Positions 1 to 11,714 of a stretch of DNA of 64,000 bases are shown here, in pieces. The translations under genes and the position numbers were made by a program. How positions within the stretch are numbered: position 1 is the stretch's first letter; every line of letters starts with the position of its first letter. The stretch is from Saposhnikovia divaricata (taxonomy: Eukaryota > Streptophyta > Magnoliopsida > Apiales > Apiaceae): positions 106,508,580-106,572,579 of the forward strand of contig CM071595.1 in the NCBI GenBank assembly GCA_036435485.1. Reading direction: 5' to 3'. The notes beneath the pieces were generated by a model. That model did no database searches. It was not told the DNA's origin and was given only the letters and a program-made list of their open reading frames with translations.

Positions 1-279
1 GATACTTGAGCAGTAAAAGAAGACAATTCTTGTTTGAATTTTGTCCCCATACAATCATCACTATCAGCAAGCTAAGACTATCAACTAAGAAGCATGGGTG
101 GGGGGAGGGGGATTCTGCAAATTCAGAATTATGGGGATTCGGGTGCGGGGTGCTACGGCATTTAAAAAATTCTAAAAGACATATATTATATATATATACA
201 TATATATAAATAATTAACAAAATTAGACTATCATCAATGAACACTCAAAATATAACTAGACTAGTCACTAGATAAATAC
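1..279 (-). other. Partial intron 3 of the DUF707-type gene
   Basis: This stretch follows the splice donor (AAG then GTATTT, minus strand) that ends the third coding exon at 280. I see no convincing further exon before the window edge. It includes a G-rich patch at about 105-145 and a TA-rich run at about 185-210. The rest of the gene lies outside the window to the left. Confidence 0.55.
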
Positions 280-693
280 CTTTGGTATTGTAGGTGTGTT
301 GCCAGACCCAAGATTTTCAGGAAAACTGCGATCAGCAGGTTTGAGATTATTATCATGAGACGACCTAAGGCCTGAAGCTAAGTAAATCTGAAAAGATTTG
401 AAAATAATGAATAAACAATGGAATAAAATGGAAGTAATGCCCATAGCTGAGAGAACTTACCCTGGAAAGGGGAACTGATGGAAATGAAATACCAATAAAA
501 TAGCCGAACACCATTCCCATTATCGTTGTTATAATAAGTCTGACAGTATCATTGGATTTTTTTATACCACCACTGGAAAGAAGAAAAACAAATCAAGCAG
601 GTCATCATAACTAAAACCCAAGTTAGAAAACTTATAATTGCCGCTCATATTATGAATATATTCTATCTTCGCACACCTGCGGAAGTTTCCCAT
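280..693 (-). CDS. DUF707-family membrane-anchored protein, first three coding exons
   Basis: I rebuilt three exons on the minus strand. Exon 1 is 693-677 (ATG at 693, donor GTGTGC), exon 2 is 572-461 (acceptor TTTCCAG, donor GTAAGT), exon 3 is 387-280 (acceptor TTTTCAG, donor GTATTT). They join in frame: 17+112 nt gives 43 codons and exon 3 adds 36. The 79 residues start MGNFRSGGIKKSNDTVRL and hold one hydrophobic span, LIITTIMGMVFGYFIGIS (about residues 18-35), followed by FPSVPLSR and a Ser/Asn-rich stem. This pattern (short basic N-terminus, TM span with MVFG.FIGISFP, then a linker) is how I recognise plant DUF707 proteins, annotated as lysine-ketoglutarate reductase trans-splicing related; the biochemical role is not established. 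A type II single-pass anchor is likely. The catalytic-like DUF707 domain would lie off the left edge. Splice sites and frame are seen; the family is recognised from a short segment. Confidence 0.65.
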
Positions 694-1859
694 TTATGGT
701 AAAGTTGCTCAGCTCAAACAGCCAGGTCCTAAATAAAACCCATTCCTTGAGAATCATTATAAAAGCAAGAACTCAATGTAAAATAAAGCATATATATATA
801 AAGTTCACACATTTTAAAAGAATCAATAAATATATCATCAGATGTTTCGTAAATAACATGTATATTGAATACTCTTTTCATGAAATTTATGAAGAAGCAA
901 ATGACTTCATTAACTTATGCATATGCCGCAAAGAATGACAACCGACCAAACGTTCTGTACACATAAAGCAACAAACAAGCCTCAAATTAATAAGAAAATC
1001 AGCGGCCTTGGTTTTATTAGCAGAATGCAAATATAGTCCAAAACATCCATTCTCATATAGTTTAAAGCAGAAAATCGACATTCAAACATACACATGAAGT
1101 CCATTATCAAATCTTAAAACATACAAAACAAAAAATAAATAAATAAAGACAACCGACCACAATCTAAAATAACAGACACAATCATATTTCACATAGCTCT
1201 AAAAATCTGTTTATTACAGTGTCAAAGTCAGGGTCTTTTCACTAGCACCAAACCTCGATGTCACCATACATACCGTGCTCTAAGTAACCGAAACACACTT
1301 CTACTATGTGTAGTTCAGTTAAATTCAGTCAAGAAACACAGACACTGCAACCCATTTAAACAAATCCCAAAATTCCACACACACTCATCAAACTGAAGAA
1401 CATGTATCAAAGTGCTTAAACAATACTAAAGCACAGATTTTGATCACATAAACTCAATTTAACACTACAATAAACTAAAACAAGCACAACCCACAAACAT
1501 TAATCAAATCTAGTACACTTCACATCAAGAAAAAATAAACTAAAATTAGGGTTATGAGCATACACAAATCATACAAGTGGGTTTTTGATATATATGTGTA
1601 TAAGTTTTTGGAAGCAGAGATCGGCAAGAAAGAACGAATATAGTATATTGTATGTATAGATGTCTGGGTTTTTGCTCGAAGTTGAAACTGCAACGAAATC
1701 GAATCAAATCAAATCAAATAGGATGTTTTTTGTTTCTTGTTTTAACAGTCTTTGTTGTTAGTATTACTAGTGCTTTTGCTTTTACTTTTTACAACTGTCG
1801 CCCATATTTTTGAATTGTAGCATTTAATATTGTTTGTATGGTGATAAATTTGAGTATGA
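694..1859 (-). promoter_or_regulatory. 5' UTR and upstream region of the DUF707-type gene
   Basis: There is no convincing ORF here. On the minus strand a possible 5'-UTR intron acceptor (TTTATTTAG before GACCTGG, about 728) lies upstream of the start codon, and a possible donor (GTATGA) lies near 1575. A TATA-like TATACACATATATATC lies at about 1588-1603. The transcription start is not resolved. The region ends at the 9-bp target duplication of the Pack-MULE, so that element is the new distal neighbour of this promoter. Confidence 0.35.
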
Positions 1860-1868
1860 TTGTTTTAT

Positions 1869-1989
1869 GAGAAAAAGGCATTTTGGCTGGCTATCTTTTT
1901 TGTTTTTGGCACTTGGATGGCTGAGAATAATTTTTGACATTTTGTCTGGCTGTAATAAATTTTTTAAGCACTTGAGAGGCTTCCGTCAA
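1869..1989. repeat. Left TIR of the Pack-MULE
   Basis: 121 bp, nearly identical to the reverse complement of 3802-3922, beginning GAGAAAAAGGCATTTTGGC and ending near CTTCCGTCAA. Confidence 0.9.
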
Positions 1990-2084
1990 GTGCCGTTAGA
2001 ATATAATCCCAACACTTGAAAATGACAGGGGTATTTTCGGTAATTAATGTTCCAACAGTCAGTTTTGCAGCAGATAAATATACA

Positions 2085-3121
2085 CTACCCCAAGACCACA
2101 CCATCAAAATGCATCACGTTGGATGAGTCTTTATCATCTAAATGCTTCTTGATAACGAGATCATTTAATATCTGCAATGCTTCTTGATCATACTCGGATT
2201 GTTCTTCCATCATCCTCTGGTAATGTAGCGCTTCCATCTGCATTGTGGACTTCTCTTCCTGAAGCCTTGTTATCATGGCCATTGTCTGATTGGCAGCAAT
2301 TGCAGCAGCATTCCTCTCTTCTTCTAGTTCTGCCTGTAAAGACCTTAATGCATTGTGTTCAGCTTCTAACAAAGATTTTTAGCTTTTCATTTGTTGAAGC
2401 CCCAACATCAACCTCCAGTTCACTCACTACGCTTACATTCCAACACTTGGCTTCCTCCACTTCCCATTTTTCAGTTCTTGCGGACCTGGAGAGTGGTTTG
2501 TTGGTTTATCGACATCATTGTCTCCTTGGAGATCATATATCCCCACCGCATAGCCCTTTGAGTGTACATCTGAGAAAACCATTTCATGTCTTCAAGTGAT
2601 TTTTCATCTCCATTCCATTTTGGCATGGTAGTGGTTGTGGCATTATCAAACAATTTGGCATTTACGTATTTGTAAATGATGTTTTCGACAGTATCATCAA
2701 CTTGACTTCCTTCACTGCAGTGTTCTTGCATATAATTTTTGCTAATAATCCTTTTCTTATTTTTAGCCTCCTTGTCTTGCGAGTACCTCTGCAATTAAAG
2801 AGGTTTTCTGTGCATGCTCCAAAATATCGCAGGAAGGCTTCAACAGCAGGCCTAAACTTAAAACTTCATCACAACAAGAACATTTCTTGTTTCCATCAGC
2901 AACATCTTTTTCTAACGATTCAAAGATTACAACTTTAGGCGACAAATTAATGATCTTTCCACTGCGCATGTGCTGAAAGGCAATACAATTTTTTTGCACA
3001 AATTGTTAAACTCTGTCAACTTGTAGTGACTAGGACAATAGTTCAAACTCGAAATCTCAGTTGCATGAGCTTCACACAACTGCCTCTCCAATTCCCTATG
3101 CTTTGCAGATGCAAAACTCAA
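2085..3121 (-). pseudogene. Captured myosin-binding protein fragment (GTD-binding, DUF593)
   Basis: The best-preserved part is 2372-2085 (minus), about 95 codons rich in Glu, Gln, Met and Ala: LRSLQAELEEERNAAAIAAN, then TMAMITRLQEEKSTMQMEAL, then YQRMMEEQSEYDQEALQILN. This is the signature coiled coil of the GTD-binding (zein-binding) domain of plant MYOB proteins, which bind the globular tail of myosin XI. Farther upstream, 3121-2927 holds CEAHATEISSLNYC and 2999-2763 holds VVIFESLEKDV and KKCSCC, resembling the Cys-rich N-terminal part of the same family. The frames are broken: one extra A near 2377 creates a stop just before the coiled coil, and the pieces lie in different frames. The fragment therefore keeps collinear segments of one parent gene, possibly with intron remnants. 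No transcription signal is evident. Confidence 0.75.
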
Positions 3122-3801
3122 ATCCTCAGCAGCCCTTCACCGCCTCCTTATACTCTCATTCCTCTTGTCAGAAACAGAATCCACCATTACGCCCTGTAGT
3201 ACCTCTTCTTGTAACCAGGCCCTAGACCCACTTCTTCAACCTCCATAACAGCCTCTACACTGTACCAACCAGCAGATTGAAGGCCTCGAGAATCGCTTGC
3301 TCATTTCACAGCCCCTTCAAAACACAGCAGCCCTATCCATCTCTCTATTTTTTTAATCTGTTGCAGGAATAAACACACACTGCACACCGTCGCCTCGACG
3401 CAGTCTCTAACAATAGAAAATATGGGCCATCGAGGAACACAGACATGACTGCAACTTTCTTCTTCTGGATATTAACACCCTCCTCTAGCTCGGTAGAACT
3501 CTTCCCATCCAAATAAAATCTCATATATCTTCTTGCAACTGATCCTCAAACACCTTAAATTCACCCATTAACAGAGACACAATTGAAGTAAGCAGACAAT
3601 TGGATGAAAAAGATAATAAATATCCAACAGAAAATGAGAAATATTCAGTGAGACAAAAACCAAACACTTTATGTGCACATATGCAAAGCTGGGTTAAAGC
3701 TAAAAAAACAGAGTAAACGGCTGAGAGGAAAATAATATAAAGTAAAGCCAGTGTTGAAAAGACAATTTTACCCCTGATGTTTAGACGGCGTTACAGGCGT
3801 T

Positions 3802-3922
3802 TTGACGGAAGTCCCTCAAGTGCTTAAAAAATTTATTACAGCCAGACAAAATGTCAAAAATTATTCTCAGCCATCCAAGTGCCAAAAACAAAAAAGATAG
3901 CCAGCCAAAATGCCTTTTTCTC
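3802..3922. repeat. Right TIR of the Pack-MULE
   Basis: Inverted partner of 1869-1989, followed directly by the target duplication TTGTTTTAT (3923-3931). Confidence 0.9.
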
Positions 3923-3931
3923 TTGTTTTAT

Positions 3932-4007
3932 TTAAAAATTTTAAATTTTAGGTATTGATAAGTTTTAGTACTCCATAAAAATTCGATCTTTTGAAATTTA
4001 TAAAAAA
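3932..4007. other. AT-rich spacer between MULE and Helitron field
   Basis: Only 76 bp of AT-rich DNA. Its last base, A at 4007, is the expected target nucleotide next to the Helitron 3' end. Confidence 0.5.
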
Positions 4008-5132
4008 CTAGCTTATAACCCGTGCAATGCACGGATTTCTTGTATTATATTATAAATTTTACTTAATATTATAATTATATTTATATAATCATTATTTTTA
4101 ATAATTTTTTTAACTTTAATTTGATATAATTTAATATACTCATGTTTACGGATTATATTAATGTTTCCTTATTATAAAAAATGTATACGATTTTTAATAT
4201 ATTTTATTAATAATTGAAAAATATGGTGTGATATTTTCGGGTATATATTAATGATTGTAAGATTTGTTATAAATTAAAAAAGGTAACGTGTTTTAATTAG
4301 AAAGGAAATATTAATGATTGAAAGATAAATTAAAAAAGGTAATGTGTTTTAATTAGAAAGGAAATATTAATGATTGAAAGATATGATACAATTGATCATT
4401 TTAGATGTTTATAAAAGGTAATATCTTTAGCTAAAAATAAATGTGAAAAGGGCAATCGAGTAATTACAGTTAATTATATTATGTTATTATTTGTTTTAGG
4501 TGTTATATTTTTCTTGAAAATTATGGTGTGATATTTTCGGGTATATATGATTGTAAGATTTGTTTTAAATTAAAAAGGTAATGTGTTTTAATTCGAAAGG
4601 AAATATTAATGATCAAAAAATATGATACGAATGTTTTTAGGTATTTATAAAAGGTAATATCTTCAACTAAAAGTAACTGTGAAAAAGGAAATCGACTAAT
4701 TATAATTAATTTTATTATATTAATGTGAAAAAATAATCGACTAATCACCATTAATTTTATTATGTTGATCGACTAATTACCATTAATTATATTATGTTAT
4801 TATTTATTTTAGGTGTAATATTTTTCTTGAAAATTATGTTGTGATATTTTCAGGTATATATTAATGATTGTAAGATTTGTTTTAAATTAAAAAGGTAACG
4901 TATTTTAATTCGAAAGGAAATATTAGTGATGGAAAGATACGATACGATTGATGTTTTTAGGTGTTTATAAAAGGTAATATCTTGACTAATTACCATGAAT
5001 TATATTATGTTATTATTTAGTTTAGGTGTGTTTAATTTTCCTGATAATTAAGGGTAAATAAATAAATTCACTTAGTACCAAAAAACAGGTACCAAAACTT
5101 TTAATGTTTCGGTTTTTATATAATAGTATAGA
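4008..5132 (-). mobile_element. Non-autonomous Helitron, complete
   Basis: On the minus strand the element starts TCTATACTATTATATAAAAA (5132 downward) and ends with a hairpin (CCGTGC-ATT-GCACGG, at 4020-4034) followed by TTATAAGCTAG. Termini of TC and CTAG with a subterminal 3' hairpin, inserted between A and T (T at 5133 and A at 4007 on the plus strand), are the hallmarks of Helitrons. The interior is AT-rich and holds about two diverged copies of a roughly 300-bp unit (the phrase CTTGAAAATTATG recurs near 4513 and 4829). There is no Rep/helicase ORF. Confidence 0.8.
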
Positions 5133-5871
5133 TATAAACGTTATCCGTGATAATTCTAGGAAATGAGGAATTTTAGTTAAAAAATATTGAATAGATGATG
5201 AATTTTTGTTGAAAAAGGTAATCGGTTAATTATAAGTAATTATAACATTATTATTTAATTTTAACAAATAGAATGCCCGTGATTTAATTAGAAAAAGAGA
5301 GATCTTAGTTAGAAAAAATTAAAAAAGAAACATATTATAGGTGAAAAAGGTAATTGATTAGTTAATAGTAATTACAATTTAATTATGTTATTTTACTAAA
5401 TAAAATTGCTCGTAATGTTTTTAGAAAATGAGAAATTAATGTTGCCCGTGATATTTTTAGAAAAATAGGGATTTTAGTTAGAAAATATAGAAAAGATGAT
5501 ACGTTTCAACTGAAAAAGTTAACTGGTTAATTATTAATATTATGATATTGTTATTTTATTTTATTAAATAGAACCACCCGTGATCTAATTGAAAAAGAGA
5601 GATTTTAGTTAGAAAAATAAAAAGGTAATGTGAAAATTAAAAAGGTGACATGTTTTAGGTGAAAAGGTAATTGATTAGTTTATAGTAATTATAATTTAAT
5701 TTATGTTATTTACTAAATTAAATTGATCGTATTGTCTTTACAAAGTGAGAAATTAATGTTGTCCGTGATATTTCTAGAAAAAAGGAATTTTAATTATGAA
5801 ATATGGAAAAGATGATAGTTTTAACTGAAAAAAGTAATTGGTAATTATTAATATTATAATATTACTATTTT
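5133..5871. repeat. AT-rich diverged repeats between Helitrons
   Basis: A second internal repeat type, recognised by CCGTGATATTTCTAGAAAA and GAAAAAGAGAGATTTTAG phrases at roughly 190-bp spacing. It matches the DNA at 8757-10,665, so it is probably a detached internal part of an outer Helitron. No ORF. Confidence 0.5.
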
Positions 5872-6594
5872 ACTAACTTATAATCCGTGCAAGGATTTCC
5901 TATATTATGTTATAAATTTTATTTAATATTAAAATTATGTTTTTATATAATCATTATATTTAATAATTTTTTTAATTTTAATTTGATATAATTTAATATA
6001 CTCATGTTTACGGATTATACTAATGTTTCCTTATTATAAACAACATATACGATTTTTAATATATTTTATTAATAATTGAAAAATATAGTGTGATATTTTT
6101 TGGTATATATTGTAAGATTTGTTGTAAATTAAAAAGTTAACGTGTTTTAATTAGAAAGAAAATATTAATAATTGAAAGATATGATACGATTGATCTTTTT
6201 AGGTATTTATGAAAGTTAATATTTTCAACTAAAAGTAAATGTGAAAAAGATAATCGACTAATTACCTTATATTATGTTATTATTTATTTTAGGTGCTATA
6301 TTTTTCTTGAAAATTATGGTGTGATATTTTTGGGTATATATTAATGATTTTAAGAATTGTTTTAAATTAAAAAGGTAACGTGTTTTAATTCGAAATGAAA
6401 TATTAATGATCGAAAGATATGATACGATTGATGTTTTTAGGTGTTTATAAAAGGTAATATTTTCAACTAAAAGTAAATGTGAAAAGGCAATTGGATAATT
6501 ACCATTAATTATATGATTTTATTATTTATTTTAATAATTAGGATAACCAAACCGACAAACTTTCAATCTTTCGGGTTTAATATAGTAGTATAGA
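5872..6594 (-). mobile_element. Degraded Helitron
   Basis: The 5' end (minus strand TCTATACTACTATATTAAAC) is at 6594. The 3' end near 5872-5895 retains only half of the hairpin (ATCCGTGCAAGGAT on the plus strand). The body is a diverged copy of 4008-5132. Confidence 0.6.
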
Positions 6595-6723
6595 TACGTA
6601 TTTTAATTAGAAAAGGCAATCGGTTGCTTAACATTAATTGTATTGTTTTTTATTTATTAATTAAGAAAACTGTACCTAAACCAAACCGATAAAGTTTTCA
6701 ATGTTTCAATTTTAATATAATAA
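6595..6723. repeat. Helitron 5'-end remnant
   Basis: It ends with a degraded copy of the Helitron 5' region (CAATGTTTCAATTTTAATAT, plus strand, near 6700). This is probably a truncated older copy interrupted by the next element. Confidence 0.4.
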
Positions 6724-7799
6724 CTACCTTGTAGCCCGTGCAATGCACGGGTTTCTTGTATTATGTTATAAATTTTATTTAATATTACGATTATGTTTTT
6801 ATATAATCATTATTTTTAATAATTTTTTAAATTTTAATTTGATATAATTTAATAAACTCATGTTTACGGATTATACTAATGTTTCCTTATTATAAACAAC
6901 GTATATGATTTTTAATATATTTTATTAATAATTGAAAAATGTGGTGTGATATTTTCGGGCTATATTTTTCTTGAAAATTATGGTGTGATATTTTTGGGTA
7001 TATATTAATGATTGTAAGATTTGTTTTAAATTAAAAAGTTAACGTGTTTTAATCCGAAAGAAAATATTAATGATCTGTTTTTAGGTATTTATAAAAGGTA
7101 ATATCTTCAACTAAAATTAAATGTGAAAAAAGCAATCTACTAATTACCTTTAATTTTATTATGTTAATGTGAAAAAGACAATCGACTAATTACCATTAAT
7201 TATATTATGTTATTATTTATTTTAGGTGTTATATTTTTCTTGAAAATTATGGTTTGATATTTTCGGGTATATATTAATATTGTAAGATTGTTTAAAATTA
7301 AAATGGTAACGTGTTTTAATTCGAAAGAAAATATTAATGATTGATTGATGTTTTTAGGTATTATAAAAAGTAATATCTTCAACTAAAAGTAAATGTGAAA
7401 AAGGCAATCGACTAATTATCATTAATTTTATTATGTTAATGTGAAAATGGCAATCGACTAATTACCATTAATTTTATTATGTTAATCAACTAATTACCAT
7501 TAATTATATTATGTTATTATTTATTTTAGGTGTTATATTTTTCTTGAAAATTATGGTGTGAAATTTTCGGGTATATATTTTTAGGTGTTTATAAAAGGTA
7601 ATATCTTCAACTAAAAGTAAATGTGAAAAAGGCAATCGACTAATTACCATTAAATATATTATGTTATTATTTATTTTAGGTGTATTTATTTTTCTTTATA
7701 ATGAAGGGTAAATAAGTAAATTCACGAAGTACCAAAAAATAGGAACCAAAAACACGTACCAAAACTTTTAATGTTTCGGCTTTCATATAATAATATAGA
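6724..7799 (-). mobile_element. Non-autonomous Helitron with intact hairpin
   Basis: The 3' side carries a perfect hairpin (CCCGTGCAATGCACGGG, plus strand, about 6735-6751). Its terminus reads GTAG rather than the usual CTAG. The 5' end (minus TCTATATTATTATATGAAAG) is at 7799. The interior holds several diverged units of the same roughly 300-bp repeat as 4008-5132. There is no transposase. Confidence 0.65.
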
Positions 7800-8756
7800 T
7801 TTTAATTAGATATAATTTAATATACTCTTGTTTACGAATTATACTAATGTTTCCTTATTATAAACAACATATACGCTTTTTTATATATTTTATTAATAAT
7901 TGAAAAAATATGTTGTGATATTTTCGGGTATATATTAATGATTGTAAAATTTGTTTTAAATTAAAAAGGTAACGTGTTTTAATTAGATAGGAAATATTAA
8001 TGATTGAAAGATATGATACGATTGATCTTTTTATGTTTTATAAAAGGTAATATCTTCAATTAAAAGTAAATGTGAAAAGGCAATAGACTAATTACCATTT
8101 ATTATATTATGTTATTATTTATTTTAGGTGTTATATTTTTCTTGAAAATTACGGTGTGATATTTTCGGGTATATTAATGATTGTAAGATTTGTTTTAAAT
8201 TAAAAAGGTAACGTGTTTTAATTCGAAAGGTAACGTGTTTTAATTAGGAAGTAAATATTAATGATTGAAAGATATGAAACGATTGATATTTTTTGGTGTT
8301 TATAAAAAGTAATATCTTCAACTAAAATAAATGTGAAAAAGGCAATTGATTAATTACCATTAATTATATTATGTTATTATTTATTTCAGGTGTTATATTT
8401 TTCTAAGCGATCATTATGATGTGATATTTTCGGGTATATATTAATGATTGTAAGATTTGTTTTAAATTAAAAAGGTAACGTGTTTTAATTCGAAAGGAAA
8501 TATTAATGATCGAAAGGTATGATACGATTGATGTTTGTAGGTGTTTATAAATGGTAATATCTTCAACTAAAACTACATGTGAAAAAGGCAATCGACTAAT
8601 TACTATTAATTATATTATGTTATTATTTATTTTAGAAGTATTTATTTTTCTTTATAATGAAGGGTAAATAAGTAAATTCACGAAGTATCAAAAAACTGGT
8701 ACCAAAAAACAGGTACCAAAACTTTTAATGTTTCGGCTTTTATATAATAGTATAGA
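7800..8756 (-). mobile_element. Helitron lacking its 3' end
   Basis: The 5' end (minus TCTATACTATTATATAAAAG) is at 8756. The left side begins inside the element, at the point equivalent to about 4125 in the first copy, so the 3' hairpin is missing. This fits interruption by the copy at 6724-7799. Confidence 0.6.
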
Positions 8757-10237
8757 TCTGTTATCCGTGATATTTATAGAAAATGGGGGATTTTAGTTAG
8801 AAAAGATGGTAGGTTTTAGTTGAAAAAGGTAATCGGTTAATTGTTAGTAATTATAAAATTATTATTTTATTTTATTAAATAGAATAATTTTGATATGATT
8901 GGAAAAGGAGAGGATAATTAAAAAAAAATTAACATGTTCTAGGTGAAAAAGGTAATTGATTAATTTTTAGTAATTATAATTTAATTATGTTATTTTACTA
9001 AATACAATTACTCGTAATGTTTTTAGAGAAGGAGAAATAATATTGTCCGTGATATTTCTATTAAAGGGGGATTTTAGTTAGAAAATATAAGTAAATGATA
9101 TGGAAAAAAGGTAATCGGTTAATTATCAATATTATAATATTATTATTTTATTGTATTAAATAGAATCGCTTGTGATATAATTGAAAAAAAAAGAGATTTT
9201 AATTAGAGAAAATAGAAAGGTAACATGAATATTAAAAATGTGACATGATTTATGTGAAAAAAGGTAATTGATTAGTTTATAGTAATTATAATTTAACTGT
9301 GTTATTAGACTAAATAAAATTGCTCATAGTGTTTTTAAAAAATGAGATTTTAATGTTGCCCTTGACATTTCTAGAAAAAATGAAAATTTAATTTGGAAAA
9401 AATAGAAAAGATGATACGTTTTAGCTGAAAAGGTAATCGGTTAATAATTAGTATTATGATATTATTATTTTATTTTTATTAAAAAGAAATGCTCGTGATA
9501 TAATTGGAAAAAGAGAGATTTTAGTAAGAGGAAATAAAAAAGGTAACGTGTTTTGGCTGAAAAAAGGTAATCGTCCATGATATAATTGGAAAAAGAGAGA
9601 TTTTAGTTAGAGAAAAGGTAACGTGGCTGAAAAGGGTAATTGATTAGTTAATATTAATTATAATATAATTACGTTATTATATTAAACAAAATTGCTCGTA
9701 GTATTTTAAAAAAGAAAAAAATTTAGTTAAATAAAATGTAAAAGATATTGTATTTTACCTGAAAAATGAAATTATTTTATTTATAAAAAATAGAAAAGAT
9801 AATAAGTTTAACCTGAAAAAGGAAATTGATTATTAAATGAGAAATTTTAGTTAGATAAAATATGAAAGATATTATATTTTTCATGAAAAAAGAAATTATT
9901 TAGTTACTGAAAAAATAGAAAAGATAATATGTTTAATCTGAAAAAAGAAATTGATTAGTTAGTAGGATGAGTAAGGGTAAATAAGTAAAATTAACATGTA
10001 CTATACCGACCGACCGACCGACCAAATTTTTAATGTTTCAGCTGAAAAGAAAATTATTTAGTTATTGAAAAATAGAAAAGATAATATGTTTAACCTGAAA
10101 AAAGAAATTGATTAGTTAGTAGGATGGATTTTATCTGAGTAAGGGTAAATAAGTAAAATCAACAGGTACCGTACCGACCGACTGACCAACCAACCAACCA
10201 AACTTTTAATATTTCAGCTTTTATATAATAGTATAGA
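8757..10237 (-). mobile_element. Helitron-derived repeat block ending in a 5' terminus
   Basis: About 190-bp diverged repeats (GTGATATAATTGGAAAAAGA, then TTAGTAATTATAATTTAAT) run up to a Helitron 5' end at 10,237. Two near-identical subterminal segments end in GACC tandem runs (about 10,008-10,024 and 10,175-10,200), so the end itself looks duplicated. No 3' hairpin and no ORF. Confidence 0.5.
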
Positions 10238-10665
10238 TTTTATTAAATAGAACCACTCGTGATATAATTGGAAAAAGAGATTTTTTTTAGTTACAGAAAA
10301 GAGAAAAGGTAACGTGTTTTGGTTGAAAAAGGTAATTGATTAGTTAATAGTAATTATAATTATAATATAATTATGTTGTTTTATTAAACAAAATTGCTTG
10401 TAGTGTTTTTAAGAAAGGAGAAATTTTAGTTAGATAAAATATAAAAGATATTGTGTTTTACTTGAAAAAGGAAATTAATTAGTTAGTGAAAAAGGAAATT
10501 AATTATTTAGTAAAAAATAGGAAAGGTAATATGTTTAACCTAAAAAGAAAATTGATTAGTTAGTAAAAGGGATTTTATATGTAATTAAGTAAGGGTAAAT
10601 AAGTAAAATCAATAGGTACGGTACCAACCAAACTTTTAATGTTCGGTTTTATATAATAGTATAGA
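10238..10665 (-). mobile_element. Short Helitron 5' segment
   Basis: The same repeat type as 8757-10,237, ending at another 5' terminus (minus TCTATACTATTATATAAAAC) at 10,665. It is probably the outermost 5' end of the cluster. Confidence 0.5.
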
Positions 10666-11059
10666 TTGATCCGACTAGTGACTTGTATATAAATATATTT
10701 TGGTCTATTTATAAATAATTTATAATATTTAAATAAAAATAATTAAATAAAAATAAAAAGGATATATAAATTGGGATGATAGGAGTAATTGATATTTTGA
10801 CTCATCAAAACAGGACATTTGAAAATTTAATACTTTCATTGACTGTGTTGAACCTCCTTTGCGCCATATAATGATTTTTCAATGATCTTTTCCCGGAGAC
10901 CAATATAACTTTTTTTTTTTTGAAATGAGAGACCAATATAATTGTTTTATTACATTTTCTTTGTTCTCCTACTACATGGTGTATGATTTCCGTTCCATTG
11001 TTTGTTGGGTGTAATTCCCAAATATCCACATTTTCAAATTAAACAATCAAAATATTCAT
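10666..11059. other. Unassigned AT-rich DNA
   Basis: I see no gene or clear element. The weak ORF at 10,805-11,029 (minus) has no recognisable content and includes a T-rich run. Confidence 0.4.
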
Positions 11060-11330
11060 CAGTGAGGGATCGCCCAAAATACCTTCCGTATACGTATTCC
11101 GTGTTTGTGTGGTCAGTTTATTTTTTTTTTTGTTTTAGTTAAGGTGAGTACGCATTGTACCCATACGTGGTCCAGTCAAATTTTTTTTTTTTTTGTTTTG
11201 CTTTAGTTAACCGAGTATGCATTGAGCACTTGCGTATAGGTTGGGTAAGCATCTTCCTTATGCGTATTTGTTCTATTTTTTTTTTGTTCGATACTAATTT
11301 TTTTTATTTGTATGACCTAAATCATAATTT

Positions 11331-11645
11331 CGTATACGGTTTATTCGTCGTTCGGAATATTTCTAAACCCAAAATGCAACTGTTGAACCCTAAAGGTTAA
11401 CTGTTGATATCCCAAGAAAATACAGATAAAATTTAAAAAATTTAATTAAAAAATTGAATCCGACAACCTGATTTTTAAACGCGTTACAGGATAAGTTAGG
11501 GTCTAAGGTTTAGGGTTGTAAACAACCCTAAACCTTAAACCTTAAACCCTAAGTTCGTATACAGTTTATTCGTCGTTCTGAATATTTTTAAACACAAAAT
11601 GAAAACGTTGAACCCCAAAAATTAATTATTGTTCCCCTAAGATTA
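11331..11645. repeat. Direct repeat flanking a telomere-like palindrome
   Basis: Segments 11,331-11,420 and 11,556-11,645 are diverged direct copies (both begin CGTATAC then GTTTATTCGTCGTT). Between them, at about 11,495-11,552, is an inverted repeat of TTTAGGG-like and CCCTAAA-like motifs centred on TTGTAAACAA. Confidence 0.6.
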
Positions 11646-11714
11646 TTTAAAAAGTAATATTCGCAAAAAGAACTACAAACTACATAATTTGGAAAATATA
11701 CCGGACACGCAATT

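Larger units (their letters stand above)
1869..3922. mobile_element. Pack-MULE (Mutator-like element carrying a host gene fragment)
   Basis: The two ends are inverted copies beginning GAGAAAAAGGCATTTTGGC. They stay nearly identical for 121 bp (1869-1989 against 3802-3922) and then diverge. The flanks are an exact 9-bp direct repeat, TTGTTTTAT, at 1860-1868 and 3923-3931, the target duplication length of Mutator elements. The element is 2054 bp with no transposase ORF, so it is non-autonomous. Its interior is a decayed minus-strand gene fragment related to plant myosin-binding proteins. That combination defines a Pack-MULE. The short plus-strand ORF at 1834-2019 is only the left TIR read through. 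Confidence 0.9.

Noticed and set aside
2177..2599. 140-codon plus-strand ORF
   Set aside because: It is the antisense shadow of the captured myosin-binding fragment, which has the recognisable coding sense on the minus strand.
4521..8591. Short minus-strand ORFs in the Helitron field
   Set aside because: AT-rich low-complexity translations repeated because the DNA is repeated; no Rep/helicase motifs.
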